Positions 18,877 through 25,972 of a stretch of DNA of 64,000 bases are shown in pieces. Source of the DNA: Mesorhizobium sp. (GTDB lineage: Bacteria; Pseudomonadota; Alphaproteobacteria; Rhizobiales; Rhizobiaceae); assembly GCA_004020315.1 (NCBI GenBank), contig SAQG01000021.1, positions 1-64,000 of the forward strand. Direction: 5' to 3'. The first letter of the stretch is position 1. Each line of letters opens with the position of its first letter. The position numbers and the translations under genes are program-made. The notes beneath the pieces are model-generated. The model had not been told where the DNA came from, searched no databases, and worked only from the letters and a program-made list of their open reading frames with translations.

Positions 18877-18909
18877 AGTGCCGACGCGTGGTTAAGCTAC
18901 GCTGATATC

Positions 18910-19290
18910 ATGAAAATCGCCTTGGCTCAGCTCCGGTTACTGCTGGCCGTGATCCTCCTGATCGCGGGCGGTGCGGTTGCTGGTTTTGCCGGGCAGGCTT
19001 CTGCAATAGGCGCCAATTCCGGCGTTGCGACGCTCTCGACGAGCGCCACGCACCAGGTGATAGGTCACATCGCGTCCACTGACCAGGACGACCATGGCGC
19101 TGCTTGTGATGATTGCCTGGATTGCCTGCACTCGACCGGCCCCAGCTGTTGTGCTGCTTGCATTTCCGCCGTCGAATGCGCCGTTCTTGATGACGTGCCG
19201 GTTGCAGTCCGCTTCGTGGCGGGCAAGGCGTTCCTGGCAACGGGCATCGACCCTGAGGCCCTCCTGCAACCTCCCCGGACCTTCGCCTGA
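18910..19290 (+). CDS. Small secreted Cys-rich protein of the copper cluster
   Basis: A 126-residue protein with an N-terminal hydrophobic signal (about 8-30) and a cysteine cluster CDDCLDCLHS...CCAAC...C at about 66-90. His and Asp precede the cluster (HGAACDD). Family not recognised with certainty; it resembles short DUF2946-like proteins at the head of copper-resistance operons. The many thiols suggest binding of Cu(I) or another soft metal in the periplasm; this is inference from composition and location. No Shine-Dalgarno is evident, and an FNR box lies 34 nt upstream. Confidence 0.65.
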   Translation: MKIALAQLRLLLAVILLIAGGAVAGFAGQASAIGANSGVATLSTSATHQVIGHIASTDQDDHGAACDDCLDCLHSTGPSCCAACISAVECAVLDDVPVAVRFVAGKAFLATGIDPEALLQPPRTFA

Positions 19291-19456
19291 AATCGCGCCG
19301 TCGCGGCCCTTGCGACTGTTGAACCCAGCAGCGCCCGACAAGGCCCGATAACGCGCCAGCGATCCGCGAAACCAAACCGGTATCGGCGATCCGGCTGCCT
19401 TGGGCATCCATACTCAGAGCTCGCCTCAGTTTCACACTAACGACAAGGAAACAGTC

Positions 19457-20038
19457 ATGAAAACCCACCTTCGAATGATCACGCTTGCCGCATTCACAAC
19501 TCTTTCAGGCACGGTTTTTGCCCAGACGGATCCGCACCATCCCGAGGCCGACTTACCGCAAGCCACGACAGCGGCTCCGGCAGCTGAGGCGGTGCCGGGC
19601 AAGCTGCCCGAGCAGTGCACGACGATGATGTCAACGATGCAGAAGATGATGCCCATGATGCAGCAGATGATGCCGATGATGCAGCAGATGATGCAAGGCG
19701 GCCAGGGCGGCATGATGCAGGGCGGCGCCATGATGCAAGGCGGCATGATGAACAACATGCCGAAGGACACTGCCAGCATGCCGGCGGCCTCCAGGGCTTA
19801 CATGGATGCCATGAAGCGAATGGACGGGCCGATGATGCAGGCCATCCAGGCCGAAGATCCCGATATCGCCTTCGTCCAGTCGATGATTCCGCACCATCAA
19901 GGGGCGATCGACATGGCCCGTGCGGTCCTGCAATTCGGCAAGGATGATCAGGTCAGGGACTGGGCCAATCAGATCATCACGGCTCAGCAGGCCGAGATCG
20001 CTTCAATGCAGGAATGGCTCAAGCAACACGCGAAGTGA
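19457..20038 (+). CDS. DUF305 protein, Met-rich periplasmic, copper-associated
   Basis: A 193-residue exported protein (signal MKTHLRMITLAAFTTLSGTVFAQ). A methionine-rich segment (about 53-100, repeated MMPMMQQ and MMQGG units) precedes a DUF305 domain with the ferritin-like signature MIPHHQGAIDMA near residue 140. DUF305 proteins are repeatedly found with copper ATPases and multicopper oxidases, and the Met and His clusters fit Cu(I) binding. ATG 19457. The gene is followed 12 nt later by a small membrane protein. Confidence 0.9.
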   Translation: MKTHLRMITLAAFTTLSGTVFAQTDPHHPEADLPQATTAAPAAEAVPGKLPEQCTTMMSTMQKMMPMMQQMMPMMQQMMQGGQGGMMQGGAMMQGGMMNNMPKDTASMPAASRAYMDAMKRMDGPMMQAIQAEDPDIAFVQSMIPHHQGAIDMARAVLQFGKDDQVRDWANQIITAQQAEIASMQEWLKQHAK

Positions 20039-20050
20039 CGGAAGGAATCC

Positions 20051-20329
20051 ATGAACAAGCTTAGCATTTTGTCTGTCGGCATTGCGCTGGGCGTGACGTT
20101 GGCCCTGATGAGCATGCTCTGTGCTTTGGCCTTCGCCATCTGGCCGGACGCGACGGTCTATTTCTTCGGCGCCTTCATGCACGGGCTCGACTTCAGCGCA
20201 GTCAGATTAGCGGCGCAGATGAGCCCTGGCCGCGTTCTCTACGGCGTCGTTGGCCTTGGCGTCGTCGGCCTCGTGGCGGGCGTAATCTACGCCTCGATCT
20301 ACAACGTCGTCGCCACCGGGCGCCGTTAG
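20051..20329 (+). CDS. DUF5676-type small membrane protein
   Basis: A 92-residue protein with two long hydrophobic helices (about 7-32 and 60-85) and HGLDF between them. This matches DUF5676 small membrane proteins, usually next to DUF305 and DUF2933 genes in metal-resistance clusters. Function is unknown. RBS GGAAGGA lies before ATG 20051. Confidence 0.8.
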   Translation: MNKLSILSVGIALGVTLALMSMLCALAFAIWPDATVYFFGAFMHGLDFSAVRLAAQMSPGRVLYGVVGLGVVGLVAGVIYASIYNVVATGRR

Positions 20330-20408
20330 GGCGAGTCTCATGAAAGCCGCAGCACTCGACCGCGCGGCCGGCAATGACAACGGCTAACAATCAAAGGGAA
20401 TCCAACCC

Positions 20409-20726
20409 ATGAACCCCAACACACACCACATGTCCGATCCCTTGACCGGCTCCGAACCAGAGCCGGAGTTCGAGGCAGGAACGCGCGGATTCTGGACTTC
20501 GAAGACCGGGTTGGTCACGATCGCCTTCCTGCTGATCGCCGCTTTCTTCCTGCTCTCTGAGCACCGGGCGCATGCCTTCGGTATCCTTCCCTATCTGCTG
20601 CTGCTCGCCTGCCCTCTGCTTCACATATTCATGCATGGCGGCCACGGGGGGCATGGGAGACATACGCAGCACAAGGAAACCGAGCCGGACGCGCAAGACG
20701 GCCCCACACACCACAAAGGAGCATGA
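20409..20726 (+). CDS. DUF2933 membrane protein, His-rich tail
   Basis: A 105-residue protein with two hydrophobic segments (about 33-52 and 56-75) and the DUF2933 hallmark LLLLACPLLHIFMHGGHGGH, followed by a His-rich tail (HGRHTQHK...HHKGA). The histidines suggest metal contact. Co-occurrence with DUF305, DUF5676 and a Cu ATPase is characteristic. Its stop overlaps the start of the methyltransferase-like gene at 20723. Confidence 0.85.
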   Translation: MNPNTHHMSDPLTGSEPEPEFEAGTRGFWTSKTGLVTIAFLLIAAFFLLSEHRAHAFGILPYLLLLACPLLHIFMHGGHGGHGRHTQHKETEPDAQDGPTHHKGA

Positions 20727-21397
20727 CCATGGTCGAGCAATCTTTCGCCTACGGCCTCTGGGGCCTGGCTATAATCAACTCGGCGATTTTCATCCTGTTT
20801 GCCTTCAGCTTCTTCAAGCCGCGAACTGGCCGTGACTGGCGCTCCTTCGGTGCATTCAGCGCCTTCCTGGTGGCGCTGTTTGCCGAGATGTACGGGTTCC
20901 CCCTGACGATCTACCTGTTCTCGGGCTGGCTGCAGTCTAGGTTCCCCGGCGTTGACTGGCTCTCGCATGATGCCGGTCATCTCCTGGAGATGATGTTCGG
21001 CTGGCAGCTCAATCCGCATTTCGGGCCCTTCCACATTCTCAGCTTCTTCCTGATCGGCGGCGGCTTCGTGCTGATCGCGAGTGCGTGGCGGGTGCTTTAC
21101 GAAGCACAGCGTCACAATCGCCTCGCAACCGGCGGCCCATATGCCTCCGTCCGGCATCCGCAATATGTCGGCTTCGTTCTCGTCATGGCGGGCTTCCTCG
21201 TGCAGTGGCCCACGCTGCTGACGCTGGCGATGTTTCCCGTACTGGTTGGCATGTATGTGCGGCTTTCCTTCATCGAAGAGCGTGAAGCCAGAAAGGAATT
21301 CGGCGACGCCTACGACCGCTATGCGGACCGCGTGCCCGCCTTTTTTCCGCATGTGGCCAGGCTGTTCGGTTCCGCCGGCGAGCGCCGTGCGCCCTAA
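20723..21397 (+). CDS. Isoprenylcysteine-methyltransferase-like membrane protein
   Basis: A 224-residue integral membrane protein of the ICMT/phospholipid methyltransferase-like group. The C-terminal part has the SAM-site signature GPYASVRHPQYVGF (about 138-151) and the late EEREARKEFGDAY followed by R-x-P. Substrate unknown; relatives are common in bacterial metal-resistance clusters. The start overlaps the upstream stop by four bases. Confidence 0.85.
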   Translation: MTMVEQSFAYGLWGLAIINSAIFILFAFSFFKPRTGRDWRSFGAFSAFLVALFAEMYGFPLTIYLFSGWLQSRFPGVDWLSHDAGHLLEMMFGWQLNPHFGPFHILSFFLIGGGFVLIASAWRVLYEAQRHNRLATGGPYASVRHPQYVGFVLVMAGFLVQWPTLLTLAMFPVLVGMYVRLSFIEEREARKEFGDAYDRYADRVPAFFPHVARLFGSAGERRAP

Positions 21398-21468
21398 AGG
21401 CCAGGGGGCTCGGGCATGATCTTTGTGTGCTGACCGAAACAACAATCTCGAGACCGAAGGAAATCATC

Positions 21469-22899
21469 ATGAAACGCCGAGATATCCTGAAGGGCGCAGT
21501 GGCAGGCGCCGCAGCTCTTGCCTTCCCTTCGGGCTTGCTCGCAGAAACCTCCGCCAGTCGGTCAGGCGGCCAGACGCTCGGCATCTCTCGCCGCACGATC
21601 GAAGTGAACGGCAAAGCTGCAAGCGTCTTCGGCCTGCGAGGAGCCGACGGCGCTCCCGGCCTGCGCTTGCGAGCGGGCGATGCCTTCAATGTCCGGCTTC
21701 GAAATGAGACCGCCGAGCCGACGATCATACATTGGCACGGACTGACGCCGCCCTGGTTGAGCGACGGCGTCGCCGACGCGCCACTGCCTCTGATCGGCGC
21801 CCAGGCCGATCGGAGCTTCGATTTTCCGGTCGGCGACCCCGGCACCCATTGGATGCATGCCCATACCCTGCAGGAACAATTGCTGCTCGCTGCTCCGCTT
21901 ATCGTCGCCGATCCCGCCGATGATGCAAACGATGAGCAGGAGGTCGTCATCCTGCTTCACGATTTCTCGTTCTCATCGCCGGAGGAATTGCTGGCCGGCC
22001 TGCAGAGCAAGAACACTGGCGGCGCCATGCCAATAAACGGCATGGACCTGTCGGGTGACGCCGGCGGCGCCATGGCAGGGATGAGCCACGGCGGCATGGC
22101 GATGGATATCAACGACATCGAGTATGACGCCAATCTGGCCAATGACCGCTCACTGGACGACCCCGAGATCGTGCCGGTCGAACGGGGCGGACGCCTGCGG
22201 GTGCGGATCATCAATGGCGCCACGGCGACCGCGTTCACGATCGACTTCGGCGCGCTTGAAGGCGAGCTGATTGCGGTCGACGGTCAGCCTGTCGAGCCGG
22301 TCAGGGGCCGGCGCTTTCCGATGACGACGGGACAGCGCATCGACGTCCGCGTGCGGTTGCCGCGCGACCTCAGCGCCGCCTTCCCGATCCTGGCGCTGCG
22401 CGAGGGGAGCAAGGAACGCACCGGAATTGTCCTGCGCCCGGCAGGAGCGGCGGTGGCCAGGCTCGGGACGGCCGCGTATGTCGATGCTCCGGTTCTCGAT
22501 CTGACGCTCGAGGCGCAACTTCGGGCAATAGTGCCGTTCGCATCACGTCGTGCCGACAAGACGTTCGATATGGCGCTGACCGGCGACATGGCCGCCTATC
22601 GCTGGCGTCTCGAAACCAGCGCTCCGATCCTGGTGGACACCGGCGATCGCGTCGAGGTCACGCTGCGTAACGACACCATGATGGCCCACCCGATGCACCT
22701 TCACGGCCATCGTTTCCAAGTGGTCCGGATTGATGGGCAGCGCTTCCAGGGTGCCGTTCGCGACACCGTGCTCGTGCCGCCGATGCGCTCGATCACCATC
22801 GCCGTCGATGCCGGCAATCCCGGGCAGTGGGCCTTCCATTGCCACCACCTCTACCACATGGCGAGCGGCATGATGTCGACCTTCGCCTACCGAAGCTGA
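21469..22899 (+). CDS. Multicopper oxidase (CopA/CueO-like)
   Basis: A 476-residue Tat-exported oxidase. The N-terminus KRRDILKG plus a hydrophobic stretch is a twin-arginine signal. All four copper-binding blocks are visible: HWHG (~88), HAHT (~130), HPMHLHGH (~407) and HCHHLYHMASGMM (~457, type 1 copper with Met ligand). A Met/His segment at about 195-215 (AMAGMSHGGMAM) fits cuprous oxidase function. Expected activity is periplasmic Cu(I) oxidation. I chose ATG 21469 (GAAGG upstream). Confidence 0.93.
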   Translation: MKRRDILKGAVAGAAALAFPSGLLAETSASRSGGQTLGISRRTIEVNGKAASVFGLRGADGAPGLRLRAGDAFNVRLRNETAEPTIIHWHGLTPPWLSDGVADAPLPLIGAQADRSFDFPVGDPGTHWMHAHTLQEQLLLAAPLIVADPADDANDEQEVVILLHDFSFSSPEELLAGLQSKNTGGAMPINGMDLSGDAGGAMAGMSHGGMAMDINDIEYDANLANDRSLDDPEIVPVERGGRLRVRIINGATATAFTIDFGALEGELIAVDGQPVEPVRGRRFPMTTGQRIDVRVRLPRDLSAAFPILALREGSKERTGIVLRPAGAAVARLGTAAYVDAPVLDLTLEAQLRAIVPFASRRADKTFDMALTGDMAAYRWRLETSAPILVDTGDRVEVTLRNDTMMAHPMHLHGHRFQVVRIDGQRFQGAVRDTVLVPPMRSITIAVDAGNPGQWAFHCHHLYHMASGMMSTFAYRS

Positions 22900-22951
22900 G
22901 ACATCGCCGGACGTGCGATCGCCGCCACCAACTGCGGCATGGAGAAGGATG

Positions 22952-25369
22952 ATGAATAAGATCAATCTGGAAGTGCGCGACCTAGTCGGCATGATGGACT
23001 TCGCGGCGGTCGAAAAACGTCTCGAGGCACTGCCGGGCGTTGCCGGTGTCGCGATGAATGCGGGGTCGACCACCGCCACCATCGAGTTCGACGAGGGGCG
23101 GACGAGCCCGGAGATCCTTGCCCGGGAAATCGAGGCCTGCGGCTTCCATTGCCGCGGCGAGACCGTGCCGCGGCATCTGTGCATTCCCGGCAGCACGACG
23201 ATTCCGCCGGGGCATCCGCGCGCGATCTCCGGGCACGCCGGGCATGATCACGCCGCCATGATCCAAACGGGTCCAATGGACCGGAGGACAGTTGCGGCCA
23301 AGGTGCCGCACGACGCCATGGCCCATGAGATGGGGCACGGCGCCGGCATGGACATGCAAGACATGGTCAAGGACATGCGCAACCGGTTTCTTGTCAGCCT
23401 GGTTTTCACGCTGCCGATCTTCGCCATGGAGCCGATGGGCCTGGGCGAGCCCTGGTTGCGCCCGCCTTTCGGGCTGAGCGAAGACGTGGCGATGTTTTTC
23501 CTCGCCAGCGCCGCCATCCTCTATCCTGTCTGGCCGTTCCTGGTTGCCGCCTGGCGGGCCCTGCGCAACGGCGTCCTCAACATGGCCGTGCTGGTGGTGC
23601 TGAGCGTCGGCACCGGCTATCTGTTCAGCGTCGGCGCGACCTTCTTCTTCGAGGGGCAGCAGTTCTATGAGGCTGCGAGCGTGCTGCTCGTGTTCATCCT
23701 GCTCGGCCACTGGCTGGAGATGCGCGCCCGCGCCGGGGCTTCGGCCGCAATCAGGGCCCTGCTCGACCTAGCCCCGCCCAAGGCCACCGTCTCGCGCGAT
23801 GGCAAGGAGGTCGAGGTTGCGACCGCGGACGTCGTGCTCGGCGACATCGTGGTCCTGCGGCCCGGCAACAAGCTTCCCGTTGACGGCGAGGTGATCGAGG
23901 GCGGGTCGACCATCGATGAATCGATGCTGACCGGCGAGTCGATGCCGGTGACCAAGAAGGTCGGCGACAAGGTGATCGGGGCGACGATCAATAAGAGCGG
24001 CACGCTGCGCTATCGCTCGACCAAGGTGGGCGCTGACACGGCCCTGGCCCAGATCGTCAAGCTGGTCCAGGAAGCCCAGAATTCGAAGGCCCCGGCGCAA
24101 CTGCTCGCCGACCGTGCCTCGCAATGGCTGGTGCTCGCCGCGATCGTCATCGGGCTTGCGACCTTCGCCGTCTGGTTCTGGTGGCTCGGCCAGCCGCTGC
24201 TATTCGCGATGACCTTGACCATCACTGTCTTCGTCATTGCCTGTCCCGATGCGCTTGGCCTTGCCACGCCGATGGCCGTCATGGTCGGCACCGGCCTTGG
24301 CGCCGCAAACGGGATCCTGTTCAAGAATGCCGCCGCTCTCGAGGAGGCGACCAAGCTCAACGTGATCGTCTTCGACAAGACCGGCACGCTGACGATGGGC
24401 CAGCCCAAGGTCGTCGAAATCGTCCCCGCGGCCGGCGTTTCACCCGACGAGGTTCTGCAGGTCGCGGCTGCTGTAGACCAGGGGTCGGATCACCCGCTGG
24501 CCGTCGCCATCGTCGAGCGAGCCAAGGACCTTAAGCTTCCCAAGGTTTCAGGCTTTCTGAATATCGAAGGCAAGGGCGCCAGCGCCGCCGTCGGCGGCAG
24601 TCCGGTTTTCCTCGGCAACCGGCGCCTCATGGACGAGCAGAAGATCGATCTTCTGAGGCTCGGCGAGAGGGCCGAGACGCTCAAGGGCGAAGGCCGCACC
24701 GTCATTCACGTGGCGCGGTCCGGCAAGCTGCTCGGGCTGATCGCGATTGCCGACACGCCGCGCCCGACCGCCATCGCAACGATTGCCAAGTTGCATGAAC
24801 AGGGTGTGCGCGTGGCGATGCTGACGGGCGACAATGCTGGAACCGCCAAGCGCATCGCGGACATGCTCGGCATCGACATCGTCCTGGCCGAAGTGCTGCC
24901 GGGGCAGAAGGCCGACAAGATCAAGGAACTGCAGGGACAGGGCCTGAAGGTCGGCATGGTCGGCGACGGCGTTAACGACGCGCCGGCACTGACGCAAGCC
25001 GATGTCGGGTTCGCCATCGGAGCGGGCACCGATGTCGCTATTGAAAGCGCCGACATCGTGCTGATGAAGAGTGATCCCTATGACGTGGTCGGTGCAATGA
25101 CGCTTTCGCGCGCCACGCTGCGCAAGATGCACCAGAACCTGTGGTGGGCGGTCGGATATAATGTCATCGCCTTCCCGATCGCGGCAGGCATGTTCTATCC
25201 GTTCTTGCTAGGCCCCGAGATTGCGGCGCTAGCAATGTCGGGCAGCTCGGCGCTCGTGGCGGTCAATGCGCTGCTGCTCAAGCGAACCAGGCTCGAAGGC
25301 ATTCGACCTGCCGCTGCATCAATAACCGAACGCGTCGCTCGTCAGCACCCGAGCGGCGCGCAGGCATAA
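22952..25369 (+). CDS. Copper-type P1B ATPase with CPD motif
   Basis: An 805-residue metal exporter. The N-terminal HMA-like domain (1-65) lacks the usual CxxC at its first loop (DLVGMMDF) but ends CGFHC; a His/Met-rich linker follows (HAGHDHAAM, HEMGHGAGMDM). TGES, the membrane motif CPDALGLATP (C431), DKTGTLT (D475) and GDGVNDAP are present. CPD replaces the canonical CPC. Cluster context argues for copper export. ATG 22952 is preferred over 22949 for ribosome-site spacing. It ends the copper cluster, followed only by a broken MFS gene. Confidence 0.9.
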   Translation: MNKINLEVRDLVGMMDFAAVEKRLEALPGVAGVAMNAGSTTATIEFDEGRTSPEILAREIEACGFHCRGETVPRHLCIPGSTTIPPGHPRAISGHAGHDHAAMIQTGPMDRRTVAAKVPHDAMAHEMGHGAGMDMQDMVKDMRNRFLVSLVFTLPIFAMEPMGLGEPWLRPPFGLSEDVAMFFLASAAILYPVWPFLVAAWRALRNGVLNMAVLVVLSVGTGYLFSVGATFFFEGQQFYEAASVLLVFILLGHWLEMRARAGASAAIRALLDLAPPKATVSRDGKEVEVATADVVLGDIVVLRPGNKLPVDGEVIEGGSTIDESMLTGESMPVTKKVGDKVIGATINKSGTLRYRSTKVGADTALAQIVKLVQEAQNSKAPAQLLADRASQWLVLAAIVIGLATFAVWFWWLGQPLLFAMTLTITVFVIACPDALGLATPMAVMVGTGLGAANGILFKNAAALEEATKLNVIVFDKTGTLTMGQPKVVEIVPAAGVSPDEVLQVAAAVDQGSDHPLAVAIVERAKDLKLPKVSGFLNIEGKGASAAVGGSPVFLGNRRLMDEQKIDLLRLGERAETLKGEGRTVIHVARSGKLLGLIAIADTPRPTAIATIAKLHEQGVRVAMLTGDNAGTAKRIADMLGIDIVLAEVLPGQKADKIKELQGQGLKVGMVGDGVNDAPALTQADVGFAIGAGTDVAIESADIVLMKSDPYDVVGAMTLSRATLRKMHQNLWWAVGYNVIAFPIAAGMFYPFLLGPEIAALAMSGSSALVAVNALLLKRTRLEGIRPAAASITERVARQHPSGAQA

Positions 25370-25377
25370 GCGTATCG

Positions 25378-25743
25378 ATGCAAGCTCGCCTGCCAACGTC
25401 GCGATGGACCCTGGGCGCACTTCTCGCCTCGGCCTTTGTCGTTGCGCTCGGCTACGGAATCGTCTTGCCGGTCCTGCCAGCGATGGTCGAGCGGCTTGCC
25501 GGTTCCACCGACCCGACATTCAATGCGCGGCAAATTGGCTTTCTGACCGCTGCCTATGTCGCAGCGCCGGTGGCCGCCGCTTTCCTCTGGGGGAAGTGGT
25601 CGGATTTGATCGGGCGCAGACCCGTCCTTGTCTTTGGTCTGATCGGCTTTGCGGGTCCTGCGCCCAGCACCAGTCGGCTCGGCCATAAAGCGCCTCCGCC
25701 AAGCTGCGGATCTCGGCTTCGGCCGTCGCGCACCGCAACTTAA
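25378..25743 (+). pseudogene. Truncated MFS transporter
   Basis: The first ~93 residues are a normal MFS N-terminus with two helices and the loop motif GKWSDLIGRRPVLV. From 25655 the sequence changes abruptly to a 70-bp stretch identical to part of the glucoamylase-like gene (39957-40026), read out of frame to a stop at 25743. The remaining ten or so helices are missing. The gene is therefore non-functional unless the junction is an assembly artefact. Confidence 0.88.
25655..25724 (+). repeat. 70-bp exact repeat, copy 1
   Basis: Identical over 70 bases to 39957-40026, in the same plus-strand orientation. Here it forms the junction that truncates the MFS gene; the other copy lies inside an intact coding region on the opposite strand, so this one is the insert. 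Confidence 0.9.
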
Positions 25744-25772
25744 TTACAATGCGCGCCGGCTGTGCCGCGGCA

Positions 25773-25786
25773 TTGATGCCGATCAA
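25773..25786. promoter_or_regulatory. FNR/FixK box, distal, upstream of ppsA
   Basis: TTGATGCCGATCAA, perfect half-sites. It lies 139 bp upstream of a second box (25912) and 187 bp from ppsA; no gene starts at the spacing it would dictate. Confidence 0.65.
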
Positions 25787-25911
25787 CGAATGTTGAAACC
25801 GGTGCCTGCACTCATGGCAGGTGCTTCGCGACCGGCGCCTGAACGTGGGTAATGTTCGGGGAATGCCAATTCGTAGCGTGATGCCCTCCCCTAACAGCAT
25901 TCATCGACTTC

Positions 25912-25925
25912 TTGACTGGGATCAA
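25912..25925 (+). promoter_or_regulatory. FNR/FixK box for ppsA
   Basis: TTGACTGGGATCAA. It predicts transcription near 25960, immediately before the AAAGGAG ribosome site and ATG 25973. Confidence 0.82.
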
Positions 25926-25972
25926 GGCTTCTGACCGCGAGATCGGCAGACTGACTACAAAGGAGAAATTGA

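Noticed and set aside
19610..19760. ATGATGC-like tandem repeats
   Set aside because: They encode the Met-rich segment of the DUF305 protein and are explained by coding, not by a microsatellite or CRISPR.
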